From: a bacterium
Lineage (GTDB): Bacteria; SM23-31; JAUVVT01
DNA: 11,447 bases
Reading direction: 5' to 3'
NCBI GenBank assembly: GCA_030616165.1
Contig: JAUWXV010000114.1
Span: forward strand, 1-11,447
The stretch's first letter is position 1; the number at the start of each line of letters is the position of its first letter. Below the pieces are notes generated by a model that worked only from the letters and a program-made list of their open reading frames with translations, had not been told where the DNA came from and made no database searches. A program made the position numbers and the translations under genes. Below, piece by piece: positions 1-7,357 of this stretch.

Positions 1-307
1 GTCTCCCGGATGAAATATAGTCCATAAAAAAGAGAGGCTTTGCACCTTTTGTAATAATATCGTTGACATTCATTGCAACAAGGTCAATACCCACAGTGGT
101 ATGCTTATCCATTAAAAATGCTATCTTTAGTTTTGTGCCTACTCCATCTGTACCAGATACAAGAATGTAGTCTCCAAATTTATAAAGAGCACCAAAATCA
201 CCTATACCACCAACAATATTTTCATCCCTTTTACGGGCAATTTTCCTGATTTTATCTACGATTTTCTCTGCTTTATCGATATCTACGCCTGCTTTTTTAT
301 AATCCAT
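1..307 (-). CDS. purM: Phosphoribosylformylglycinamidine cyclo-ligase (AIR synthetase), N-terminal part
   Basis: PurM uses ATP to close formylglycinamidine ribonucleotide (FGAM) to aminoimidazole ribonucleotide, the fifth step of IMP synthesis, in the cytosol. The reading frame is open from an ATG at 305-307 to the window edge, giving 102 codons; the C-terminal part lies outside. Visible family signatures are the N-terminal YKKAGVDID, a glycine-rich GGIGDFGAL (about residues 34-42), the SGTDGVGTKLKIA nucleotide/substrate loop (about 51-63), and GIDLVAMNVNDIITKGAKP followed by LFFMDY. These are the most conserved blocks of the PurM half of the PurM/PurL superfamily. The start codon lies inside the end of purQ (11-nt overlap), which suggests translational coupling as the third gene of a purSL-purQ-purM operon. 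No strong Shine-Dalgarno is seen. The identity is very secure; only the length is unknown. Confidence 0.96.
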   Translation of the reverse strand, partial: MDYKKAGVDIDKAEKIVDKIRKIARKRDENIVGGIGDFGALYKFGDYILVSGTDGVGTKLKIAFLMDKHTTVGIDLVAMNVNDIITKGAKPLFFMDYISSGR

Positions 308-1100
308 TCTCAACATATCTCACCGCATTTTTAAAAATTAAATATCCATCTCCCTCAAAAGAGAGTTTTTCTCTTGTCCATCTCGGGTGCTGAAATTTTA
401 TAATATGTCTCTCGGGGTGAGGCATCATCCCTAAAATTGTGCCGTCCAAACTGCATATCCCTGCTATGTTATTTTCTGAACCATTGGGATTTGATTCATC
501 ATTTATATTTCCATTTTTATCACAATACCGGAAAATTATAAGATTTTTTCTATGCAATGTTTCCCTAATCTTTTGATTTTTTGAAATAAATCTTCCCTCA
601 CCATGAGCAATCGGCAGATATATTATTCCTTTAATACCATTTGTAAATATGCATTTGGTATTTGTTTTAAGATAAACCCATCTATCCTCAAACCTTCCAG
701 TATTGTTGATTGCAAATGTTGCTTCCTGTTTTTGGTTTCTGGTTATATCAGGTAAAAATCCTAATTTTACAAGAACTTGAAATCCATTACAAATTCCTAT
801 TATTGGTTTTTTATCTTTTACAAAAGATTCAATTTGGTCCCTTAGTTTAAATTTTATCTTATTCGCCAGCACCTTCCCGGCGGCTATATCATCCCCAAAT
901 GAAAATCCACCAGGTATGGTTAAGATATGGTAATCCTTAAGTTTTTTCTTTTTGGTTATAAAGTCATTTATATGCACCCTTTCTGCTTCTGCGCCGGAAA
1001 GATTCAAAGCATATTCTGTTTCATAATCACAATTTGTTCCAGCACTCAAAAGCACAATTGCTTTAGGTTTTTTGTTTACCATTTTAATGTCTTTTGCCAT
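297..1100 (-). CDS. purQ: FGAM synthase glutaminase subunit PurQ
   Basis: PurQ is the class I glutamine amidotransferase subunit that supplies ammonia to PurL for FGAR to FGAM conversion. The 267-residue product has the nucleophile elbow GICNGFQ with Cys104, an oxyanion-type PGGFSFGDD at about 64-72, and the His/Glu of the catalytic triad in MMPHPERH (His228, Glu230). It is somewhat longer than the roughly 225-230-residue Bacillus-type PurQ because of insertions in its second half, and is nearer the larger stand-alone form. Two starts are possible: ATG at 1098-1100, used here, or ATG at 1080-1082 (seven codons in). The second directly precedes the conserved KAIVLLSAGTNCD strand and would give a compact 7-nt overlap with the purSL stop. 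Neither has a clear Shine-Dalgarno, so translational coupling to purSL is likely. The separate PurQ fits a PurL that carries no glutaminase domain. Confidence 0.96.
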   Translation of the reverse strand: MAKDIKMVNKKPKAIVLLSAGTNCDYETEYALNLSGAEAERVHINDFITKKKKLKDYHILTIPGGFSFGDDIAAGKVLANKIKFKLRDQIESFVKDKKPIIGICNGFQVLVKLGFLPDITRNQKQEATFAINNTGRFEDRWVYLKTNTKCIFTNGIKGIIYLPIAHGEGRFISKNQKIRETLHRKNLIIFRYCDKNGNINDESNPNGSENNIAGICSLDGTILGMMPHPERHIIKFQHPRWTREKLSFEGDGYLIFKNAVRYVENGL

Positions 1101-4018
1101 GCTTTTTTGAAAGTTTTGATTGTTTCAGATATAATTATATTCCCGTTTATTCCCCTCACAACAAATATTTTATCTTCGGTAACATATCCAATATGTGAAA
1201 ATACACATCCATTAAGAAGTTTTTCAAAAGAATCTTTGTTTTCCGGATGAACGGTAACAATGAATCTGCTGTTTGATTCTGAGAAAAGAATAAAATCATT
1301 TCTTTTGGTATCAGCGGGAACATTTTTAATAGATATCTCCATTCCCAATCCACCTGCGAATGCTGTTTCAGCAAGAGCAACTGCCATCCCCCCATCTGAA
1401 CAGTCGTGAATTGATGCTGCAAGTTTTTTTTCTGTAATTTGATTTAATGCTTTGTATATTTTCTTTGCAGAGGCAGGATTAACCTTGGGAACTTTATTTC
1501 CTATAAAACCTTTTAGATTATAATATTGTGACCCTCCCATTTCATTTAGCGTTTCACCCACGATATATACTAAATCACCCTGTTTTTTAGCATCCATTGA
1601 AACTATATTTTCAATATTATTTATAATTCCGAAAGCTGATATGAGGAGAGTGGGAGGGATGGAGACCGTTTTACCTTCTATATCATATTCATTATGGAAA
1701 CTATCTTTCCCGGATATATATGGTGTGCCGTATATTACTGCGATATCATAGCATCCTTTGGCGGCTCTAACAAGTTGAGCCATTTTAAAATCACCATCGG
1801 GATTGTTTTTGGAGTGAATCGGATTTCCCCAGCAAAAGTTGTCTAAAAGAGAAATCTTTTCGAAGTTGCCTCCTACAGCAACTATATTTCTAACTGCTTC
1901 ATCGATGCATGATGCAGCCATCCAATAAGGGTCAATTAATCCAAAGTTCGGATTAATCCCATTTGATACAGCCAAACCCATATTTGAAGACGGAATTGGT
2001 TTTAAAACTCCTGCATCTCCAGGACCATCATTATCGATTCCAACCAATGGTTTTAAGACCGTTGCTCCCTGTACCTCGTGGTCATACTGCCTTACAATCC
2101 ACTCCTTACTGCAAACATTATAGGAAGATAGAACTTTCAGCAGTTCCTTTGTAAGATTATTGGATTCTTTAAAATTTGGTTCCTCATAATCAGGATTTTT
2201 CCAGTCTGCTTTCAAAACCATTGTTGGAAGACCTTTGTGAACAAACTCAAGGTCGAGATAAAGGACAGTTTTGTCTTTGTATTTTACATGAATTTTTCCA
2301 GAATCTGTGAACTTGCCGAGAACAGTTGCCTCAACATCTTTGTTTCTGCATAGTTTAAGGAAATCATTAATAAATTTAGGTTTAACAGCCACGGTCATTC
2401 GTTCTTGTGCTTCTGAAATCCAGAGTTCCCAGGGGACAAGACCAGGATATTTCACAGGAGCCTTTTCGAGATTTACCATACATCCATTGCTCAGTATTGC
2501 CATCTCACCAACCGAAGAAGAGAGTCCCCCGGCACCATTATCAGTGATTGCTCGGTAATATCCTCTGTCTCTTGCCTCGAAGAGTACATCCATCATCTTT
2601 TTCTGGACGATTGGCGCCCCAATCTGAACCGCCTGCACAGGAGTTGCCTCGTCGAGTTTTCGTGACGAAAATGTCGCTCCATGGATTCCATCTTTACCTA
2701 TTCTCCCTCCAACCATAACAATTAAATCACCGGGCTTAACCTCTTTTTTGCTGGTATCTGTTCTGCTTATTTTTTTAGGCATTATTCCGCCTGTCCCACA
2801 AAAAACAAGGGGATTCCCTATATATCCCTTGTGAAAAATAATAGTCCCATTAATCGTTGGTATTCCAATTTTATTACCTCCGTGTTCTACACCTCTTCTT
2901 ACCCCTTTAAATATTCTTTTTGGATGGAGTATTTTTTCGGGGACGTCTTTGTAATCAATATCTGGTGGGGCAAAGCAAAAAATATCAGTATTAAATATAA
3001 GATTTGCTCCTATTCCAGCGCCCATAATATCACGATTCACACCAACAATACCTGTTATTGCTCCTCCGTATGGCTCTATGGCTGAAGGGTGGTTGTGGGT
3101 TTCCACTTTGAATGCTATGTTAAAATTATTATCAAAACTGACTATCCCTGCATTATCTTTGAATATAGAAACAAGCCAATCCTTCTTTTTGGATATTTTT
3201 TCTGTTGCCCTTTTTACGTAAGTATCAAAAAGAGAGTTTATCCTTGATTTTCTGTTTCCTTCTTTATACTCAACGATTGCGTTGAATATTTTATGTTTGC
3301 AGTGTTCCGACCACGTCTGGGCTATCATTTCGAGTTCGACATCTGTGGGTTTTATACCAAGTCTGTATCTTTTTCTCTCATTAACTCTTGTTTTGTAATA
3401 TTTTCTTATTCTTTTCATCTCCTCAAGATTTAAAGAAAGGAGCCTGAAATCGCTTATTCTCATAAGTTCCTCGTCGCCGACATCAAGTTCAACCTCTTCA
3501 ACTAATGGAACAGTTCTAACTTTTTTCCTGATTATTCCCTTTTTATCGATTTTTCTTTTATTCAGGATTTCGTGGGTTTCAATTATGGGATTTGCCAGAA
3601 GCCGTGTTGAAATTAATTCAATCTCATTTTTAGAGATATTTCCTTTAAAAACATATTGCTTTGCGGTGCTGAGCGAGCCCCTGAATTTTCTCCTGATTAT
3701 ATCTGCAATCCCTTCTTTAGCAGTTTCAGCCACATTATCAGTAACTCCGGACTTAAATCCGACCTCAACAATCCATGAAAAATCAGCAGCAAGTGGTTGA
3801 TTAACTGAAAATTTCTGTATTATCGGGTCAGAAAAAAGTTCTTTTCCGAGGATATTTGCCTCTTGTGGTGTAATGTCTGATTCAATTTTGTAAACCTCGA
3901 TAGTTCTCACATTCTCGACATTTTTTATTCGCAAATCTTCCTCGATATCCCTTTTTACTCCCTTTCCTAATGAGTCAAAAAGGTCATCTTTATATTTTAC
4001 TTCTATTCTGTAATACAT
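1076..4018 (-). CDS. purL: FGAM synthase, PurS-like tandem fused to PurL
   Basis: This is the ATP-dependent synthetase subunit of phosphoribosylformylglycinamidine synthase (FGAR + Gln + ATP to FGAM), 980 residues. Residues about 1-75 and about 80-152 look like two successive PurS-type modules. Each opens with a beta strand (YRIEVKYKD; WIVEVGFKS) and has a matching downstream segment (LFSDPIIQKF; LLANPIIETHE). A linker leads to the PurL core: TWSEHCKHK (about 235-243), VETHNHPSAIEPYGGA (about 305-320), the GGRIGKDGIHGATFSS phosphate-binding block (about 436-451), and a second ATP-grasp-unrelated PurM-like half ending in HDCSDGGMAVALAE (about 870-883). The protein lacks the C-terminal glutaminase domain of the large (about 1300-residue) PurL and depends on the adjacent PurQ. 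It is longer than the roughly 740-residue small PurL because the PurS part is fused. No Shine-Dalgarno precedes the ATG. Identity is certain; the PurS duplication is read by eye. Confidence 0.96.
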   Translation of the reverse strand: MYYRIEVKYKDDLFDSLGKGVKRDIEEDLRIKNVENVRTIEVYKIESDITPQEANILGKELFSDPIIQKFSVNQPLAADFSWIVEVGFKSGVTDNVAETAKEGIADIIRRKFRGSLSTAKQYVFKGNISKNEIELISTRLLANPIIETHEILNKRKIDKKGIIRKKVRTVPLVEEVELDVGDEELMRISDFRLLSLNLEEMKRIRKYYKTRVNERKRYRLGIKPTDVELEMIAQTWSEHCKHKIFNAIVEYKEGNRKSRINSLFDTYVKRATEKISKKKDWLVSIFKDNAGIVSFDNNFNIAFKVETHNHPSAIEPYGGAITGIVGVNRDIMGAGIGANLIFNTDIFCFAPPDIDYKDVPEKILHPKRIFKGVRRGVEHGGNKIGIPTINGTIIFHKGYIGNPLVFCGTGGIMPKKISRTDTSKKEVKPGDLIVMVGGRIGKDGIHGATFSSRKLDEATPVQAVQIGAPIVQKKMMDVLFEARDRGYYRAITDNGAGGLSSSVGEMAILSNGCMVNLEKAPVKYPGLVPWELWISEAQERMTVAVKPKFINDFLKLCRNKDVEATVLGKFTDSGKIHVKYKDKTVLYLDLEFVHKGLPTMVLKADWKNPDYEEPNFKESNNLTKELLKVLSSYNVCSKEWIVRQYDHEVQGATVLKPLVGIDNDGPGDAGVLKPIPSSNMGLAVSNGINPNFGLIDPYWMAASCIDEAVRNIVAVGGNFEKISLLDNFCWGNPIHSKNNPDGDFKMAQLVRAAKGCYDIAVIYGTPYISGKDSFHNEYDIEGKTVSIPPTLLISAFGIINNIENIVSMDAKKQGDLVYIVGETLNEMGGSQYYNLKGFIGNKVPKVNPASAKKIYKALNQITEKKLAASIHDCSDGGMAVALAETAFAGGLGMEISIKNVPADTKRNDFILFSESNSRFIVTVHPENKDSFEKLLNGCVFSHIGYVTEDKIFVVRGINGNIIISETIKTFKKAWQKTLKW

Positions 4019-4231
4019 TTTATATAATTATAATAACTTTAGTAAATAGTAAAATTTTATTTATATTTGCAGCTTTTTTTCCTAAAAAAAGTTGCTCAAA
4101 AAAAACTTAAAGTCATTTCTGATTCATCGTAAGATAATGAATTAGAAATGATTAAATTCCTCCTCTGTCAGGGAGAAAAATAATAATTTTCGACACTTTT
4201 GTTGAATTATTTGAAATTTAGCAAATTTTTG
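4019..4231. other. Non-coding gap between dapA and purSL
   Basis: This 213-bp AT-rich gap sits between two minus-strand genes. Besides the hairpin at 4114-4150, it holds a TATAAT on the minus strand at 4032-4027, only about 8 nt before the purSL ATG and without a convincing -35 box. No purine riboswitch or PurR-type operator could be recognised. If purSL has its own promoter, it should lie here. Confidence 0.4.
4098..4153 (-). terminator. Long imperfect hairpin with a nearby U-run after dapA
   Basis: Between dapA and purSL there is an inverted repeat with 14-nt arms at 4114-4127 and 4137-4150 and a 9-nt spacer. On the minus strand, the direction of dapA transcription, the stem has one A-C mismatch and is followed about 8 nt later by eight T at 4105-4098. 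This placement suits the end of the dapA transcript. The stem is AT-rich and the U-run is not immediately adjacent, so it is a moderate rather than strong intrinsic terminator. On the plus strand the stem pairs fully with one G-U but has no U-run after it. Confidence 0.45.
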
Positions 4232-5116
4232 TTATAACTCCTTTACTTTGAAACCGAAATTTTTCAATTCTCTTTTGAGTATTTTTAAGTTTTCAGGATT
4301 CATTTCGGTTAATGGTCTTCTTAATTCGCCGACTTCCCATCCAAGTAAGCGCATTGCAGTTTTAACTGGAATAGGATTAACTTCTATAAATAGTGCATTA
4401 ATAAGTGGAATAAGTCGGAACTGGATTTCTCGACTCTTTTCTATATTTCCATCAAAAAAACTATGAACCAGTTCTGAAGTCTCTTTTGGTGCAATGTTGG
4501 CAACGGTCGATATAACTCCTTTGCCCCCGACCGAAAGGACAGGTAAAATATGGTCGTCGTTTCCAGAATAAATATTTATTTTATCTCCACAGAGCCGTGC
4601 AATTTCCGATATTTGACTAATATTACCGCTCGCTTCCTTTATGCCTGTTATGTTTTTATTTTTTGATAGTTCAAATACAGTCTCCGGTGTCGTATTCAGC
4701 CCTGTCCTTGATGGAACATTATATAAAATTACAGGAAAATCCGATTCATCAGCGATAATTGAAAAATGCTCTATAAGTCCTGTTTGAGTAGTTTTATTGT
4801 AGTAAGGAGTCACAACCAGGGCACAGTCGGCACCTGCACTTTTGGCAAACTTTGTAAGTTCAATGGTGTCTTTTGTAATATTTTTCCCGGTTCCTGCTAT
4901 TAATGGAACTCTGCCTTTTACCTCGTTAATTGCTATTTTGAATAATTCCTTCTTTTCTTCATCAGTGAGAGTAGAGGATTCACCAGTAGTTCCGCACACA
5001 ACTATGGCGTCTGTTTTATTCTCAATGTGAAAATTAATCAGTTTTTTTAAAGTTTCAAAATTTATTTCACCATCTTTAAATGGTGTGACAAGGGCAACAG
5101 CCGAGCCTATAAACAC
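4232..5116 (-). CDS. dapA: 4-hydroxy-tetrahydrodipicolinate synthase
   Basis: DapA condenses pyruvate with L-aspartate-4-semialdehyde to give hydroxy-tetrahydrodipicolinate, the first committed step of the diaminopimelate/lysine pathway, in the cytosol. The 294-residue product is a full-length (beta/alpha)8 class I aldolase. It has GTTGES at 42-47 with the proton-relay Thr, the YY pair at 105-106, Tyr132 in LYNVPSRTG with Arg137, and the Schiff-base Lys160 in GIKEASGN. Every position is one less than in E. coli DapA, so the active site is complete. The start is a GTG at 5114-5116, supported by an AGAGAGG Shine-Dalgarno at 5122-5128 with 5-nt spacing. An ATG overlapping it at 5116-5118 is in another frame and stops after three codons. 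It is divergent from the riboflavin operon and separated from purSL by a hairpin, so it is probably transcribed alone or as the last gene of its unit. Confidence 0.97.
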   Translation of the reverse strand: MFIGSAVALVTPFKDGEINFETLKKLINFHIENKTDAIVVCGTTGESSTLTDEEKKELFKIAINEVKGRVPLIAGTGKNITKDTIELTKFAKSAGADCALVVTPYYNKTTQTGLIEHFSIIADESDFPVILYNVPSRTGLNTTPETVFELSKNKNITGIKEASGNISQISEIARLCGDKINIYSGNDDHILPVLSVGGKGVISTVANIAPKETSELVHSFFDGNIEKSREIQFRLIPLINALFIEVNPIPVKTAMRLLGWEVGELRRPLTEMNPENLKILKRELKNFGFKVKEL

Positions 5117-5160
5117 ATAAACCTCTCTTGTAATTATTTGTTTATTTTAATATTTTTATT

Positions 5161-5166
5161 ATTATA
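5161..5166 (-). promoter_or_regulatory. Possible -10 box for dapA
   Basis: A minus-strand TATAAT lies about 45 nt upstream of the dapA GTG, in an extremely AT-rich stretch. No matching -35 hexamer is present at 16-18 nt spacing; the nearest candidate, TTCAAT at 5187-5192, is 20 nt away. Chance matches are common at this composition, so this is only a suggestion of where dapA transcription starts. Confidence 0.25.
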
Positions 5167-5253
5167 AGAATTTAATTTATTAAATTATTGAATATTTAAA
5201 AATAAATCAAGGAATATTTTAATTTTATTTTAATTTCTTTATATATACAATAC

Positions 5254-5282
5254 TTGACAGATAGAAAAAAAATTTGTATATT
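5254..5282 (+). promoter_or_regulatory. Sigma70-type promoter of the riboflavin operon
   Basis: A perfect -35 hexamer TTGACA (5254-5259) is followed by exactly 17 nt and a -10 hexamer TATATT (5277-5282, one mismatch to consensus). A start about 7 nt downstream of the -10 falls at about 5289, which is the first base of riboswitch stem P1. The agreement of spacing, consensus and predicted start with the aptamer edge makes this the best-supported promoter in the window. Confidence 0.85.
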
Positions 5283-5288
5283 ATTATA

Positions 5289-5406
5289 GTCTTCGGGGCA
5301 AGGTGAAATTCCTGACCGGCGGTTAAAAGCCCGCGAGCGGAATTGAGAATTCTGCAGAATCGGTGAAATTCCGATGCCGACGGTGAAAGTCCGGATGGAA
5401 GAAGAC
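5289..5406 (+). promoter_or_regulatory. FMN riboswitch (RFN element)
   Basis: The 118-nt aptamer carries the conserved RFN blocks in order: CTTCGGGGCAAGGTGAAATT, then CCTGACCGGCGGT, AGCCCGCGAGCG, a variable hairpin, GGTGAAATTCCGATGCCGAC, GGTGAAAGTCCGGATG and GAAGAAGAC. P1 is closed by GTCTTC (5289-5294) with GAAGAC (5401-5406). The variable stem pairs 5337-5344 with 5348-5355 around a 3-nt loop. RFN elements bind flavin mononucleotide and shut down riboflavin genes when FMN is plentiful. Here it directly precedes a terminator and ribD, so transcriptional attenuation is expected. The match to the family is unmistakable. Confidence 0.97.
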
Positions 5407-5428
5407 AAAATTAATTTTTTGTAATATG

Positions 5429-5465
5429 ACCCCGAAGAACTAATATTTGGGGTTTTTTATTTTTA
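5429..5465 (+). terminator. Riboswitch-controlled intrinsic terminator
   Basis: The stem pairs ACCCCGAA (5429-5436) with TTTGGGGT (5446-5453). That is eight pairs including one G-U, with a 9-nt loop, followed directly by TTTTTT-A-TTTTT. Its 5' arm CCCCGAAGA (5430-5438) is also perfectly complementary to TCTTCGGGG (5290-5298) at the 5' side of riboswitch P1. The terminator can therefore form only when P1 is closed by FMN binding, and the long-range pairing is the antiterminator. This mechanism is inferred from base pairing alone. Confidence 0.88.
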
Positions 5466-5484
5466 GAACTGAATTTTAATCTAT

Positions 5485-6594
5485 TTGAAAGAGCAGAGAA
5501 AAAAATTGATAGAAGAAGAATTAATCAGAGAGACATTGAGGCTTGCGAAAAAAGGTCTTGGAAAGGTAAGTCCAAATCCTATGGTTGGGGCAGTGATTGT
5601 GAAAAATGGGGAGATGATTTCAAAAGGTTATCATAGATTTTTTGGTGGTGCTCATGCAGAAATCGATGCTATTAAAAGGGCGGGGAAAGATATTAGAAAA
5701 AGTACATTGTATGTTAATTTGGAGCCATGTTTTCATTTCGGTAAGACGCCGCCTTGTGTTAAAGCTGTGGTTAAAGCAGGAATAAAGAAGGTAGTAATTG
5801 GAGATATAGACCCTAATCCCAAAATAAAAGGAAGGGGAATAAATTATCTTAAAGAAAATGGAGTTGATGTTACTTGCGGAATATTGGTTGACGAATGCAG
5901 GAAATTGAATGAAGTTTTTTATAAATATATGGTTACTGAAATGCCTTATATAGGGCTGAAGATTGCGCAGACAGTTGATGGAAAGATATCAGAGAAAAAA
6001 GGCAAATCGACAAATATCACTTCAATCGATTCGAGAAGAATTGTTCACAGAATAAGAAGTTTTTATGATGCAGTCTTGATAGGGAAAAATACTGCTGTTA
6101 TTGATAATCCTGCTCTTACTGTCAGGTTGTGCAAAGGGAGGTCTCCGAAAAGGATAATTCTCGATGAGAATCTGAAAATTGATACAAGATTGAATTTATT
6201 AAACAGACCATTGTCGGAAAACACCTTGATTTTTACTACATCCGAGTTTGACCATAAGATTAAAGAAAAACTTTTATCAAAAGGTGTGGAAATAATTCTG
6301 GCGAAAAAGGATAAAAATGGCTTAATTGATTTAAAGTTTATGTTGAGAAAATCTGCGAAACTTTGCATATCATCAATAATTGTGGAGGGAGGCTCAAAGA
6401 TTTTTACTTCCTTCATAAACGAGGGATTGGTCGATAAAATTTATCTGTTCATTGCTCCAAAGTTGTTTCTTAAAGGAATAAACACTTTTAGTAATTCTGT
6501 GACTGGTTTAGAACTAATCAAAAATATTAATCTTAAATTTGAAAAGATTAAAAGAATAAAAAACGACTTAATGATAGAGGCAGTGGTAAAATAA
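5485..6594 (+). CDS. ribD: Bifunctional deaminase/reductase of riboflavin synthesis
   Basis: RibD deaminates the pyrimidine product of GTP cyclohydrolase II and then reduces its ribosyl side chain with NADPH, giving 5-amino-6-ribitylamino-uracil phosphate. The 369-residue protein has an N-terminal zinc cytidine-deaminase-like domain (about 1-145) with the HAE motif His57-Ala-Glu59 and EPCFHFGKTPPC supplying Cys82 and Cys91. The C-terminal DHFR-like reductase domain (about 150-369) has KIAQTVDGKIS, DNPALTVR (208-215), IIVEGGSKIF (around 300) and IAPKL. Both active sites look intact and the length is typical. The start is uncertain: the first usable codon is TTG at 5485 and a second TTG is at 5506-5508. 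Neither has a strong Shine-Dalgarno, though a purine-rich AGAG lies before the second. It is the first gene after the FMN riboswitch, about 20 nt past the terminator's U-run. Confidence 0.96.
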   Translation: MKEQRKKLIEEELIRETLRLAKKGLGKVSPNPMVGAVIVKNGEMISKGYHRFFGGAHAEIDAIKRAGKDIRKSTLYVNLEPCFHFGKTPPCVKAVVKAGIKKVVIGDIDPNPKIKGRGINYLKENGVDVTCGILVDECRKLNEVFYKYMVTEMPYIGLKIAQTVDGKISEKKGKSTNITSIDSRRIVHRIRSFYDAVLIGKNTAVIDNPALTVRLCKGRSPKRIILDENLKIDTRLNLLNRPLSENTLIFTTSEFDHKIKEKLLSKGVEIILAKKDKNGLIDLKFMLRKSAKLCISSIIVEGGSKIFTSFINEGLVDKIYLFIAPKLFLKGINTFSNSVTGLELIKNINLKFEKIKRIKNDLMIEAVVK

Positions 6595-6685
6595 ATTATG
6601 TTGAAAGTTTTATAATTTGAATACTTTTGAAAAAAGTTACATGAAAAACTTCTATTTTTTTTAAATAATTTGAAAATAAAAAATA

Positions 6686-7327
6686 ATGTTTACTGGAATA
6701 ATAAAAGAAATTGGTATTGTTAGAGAAAGTATCAGGGAAGCAGGGAAAGTAATACTTGGAATTAAATCGGAAAAGGTTATAAATGAACTTGATATTGGGG
6801 CAAGTGTTTCCATAGATGGTGCATGTCAGACTGTCGTCAAGATAAGTGGAAACATGTTTTATGTTGAAGCAGTTCAGGAAACACTTAAAAAAACAACGCT
6901 CGGAAGTTTAAAAGTGGGTAATAGAGTTAATCTTGAGAGTTCTGTTACAATATCTGAGGGGCTTGGTGGGCATATCGTCCTTGGACATATTGATGGAATT
7001 GGAACTATTACTGAAATTAAAAATCTTGATGCCAGCAAGATTTATTCGATTTGTGTTCCTGAGAGTATTTCTGAGTATTTTGTTGAAGTAGGTTCGATTG
7101 CGGTTGATGGGATTAGTTTGACTATTGCTGAACTGAGAGAAAATATAGTAAAAATTTCCATTATACCATTTACAGAAAAAAATACAACAATAGGAGAAAA
7201 AAAGATTGGGGATAAAGTAAATATTGAAGTCGATATTATTGGAAAGTATGTTAAGAGATTTTTAGAGAAGAGGGAGAAAATTGAAAAGATTACAACGGAA
7301 TGGCTGAAGAGTGTTGGATTTTTATAA
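6686..7327 (+). CDS. ribE: Riboflavin synthase, alpha subunit
   Basis: This enzyme dismutates two molecules of 6,7-dimethyl-8-ribityllumazine into riboflavin and the ribitylaminouracil precursor. The 213-residue product begins with the diagnostic MFTGII and contains two lumazine-binding barrel repeats. Repeat one (about 1-97) has SIDGACQTV at 42-50 and VNLESSV at 81-87. Repeat two (about 98-190) has YFVEVGSIAVDGISLTI at 131-147 and DKVNIEVDIIGKYVKR at 176-191. The bridging GGHIVLGHIDGIG (94-106) is well preserved. The gene is second in the rib operon, 91 nt after ribD, and has no Shine-Dalgarno before its ATG. The symbol ribE follows the convention where ribH is lumazine synthase; it is called ribC in some genomes. 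Confidence 0.97.
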   Translation: MFTGIIKEIGIVRESIREAGKVILGIKSEKVINELDIGASVSIDGACQTVVKISGNMFYVEAVQETLKKTTLGSLKVGNRVNLESSVTISEGLGGHIVLGHIDGIGTITEIKNLDASKIYSICVPESISEYFVEVGSIAVDGISLTIAELRENIVKISIIPFTEKNTTIGEKKIGDKVNIEVDIIGKYVKRFLEKREKIEKITTEWLKSVGFL

Positions 7328-7347
7328 TTAATTTTTACTGATAATAA

Positions 7348-7353
7348 GGGAGG
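7348..7353 (+). promoter_or_regulatory. Strong Shine-Dalgarno of ribBA
   Basis: GGGAGG lies 4 nt before the ribBA ATG and fixes that start. It contrasts with ribD and ribE in the same operon, which have no recognisable site. Confidence 0.85.
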
Positions 7354-7357
7354 ATAA

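Noticed and set aside
927-1250. Plus-strand open frame of 107 codons over purQ/purSL
   Set aside because: It is antisense to two firmly identified genes, has no Shine-Dalgarno and resembles no family. The same applies to the other shorter frames antisense to or out of frame with purSL, dapA and the rib genes.
4027-4032. Minus-strand TATAAT as the purSL promoter
   Set aside because: It lies only about 8 nt from the ATG with no -35 box at suitable spacing, so it is likely a chance match.
4019-4231. Purine riboswitch or PurR box upstream of purSL
   Set aside because: No conserved aptamer loops or recognisable operator could be found; only an AT-rich gap with one hairpin.
5196-5408. Minus-strand open frame across the riboswitch
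   Set aside because: It lies over the FMN aptamer and promoter, which explain the sequence fully.
6634-6662. AAGTT/AACTT hairpin followed by eight T between ribD and ribE
   Set aside because: The stem is only 5 bp with one G-C pair and would cut the rib operon in the middle, so it is too weak to call a terminator.
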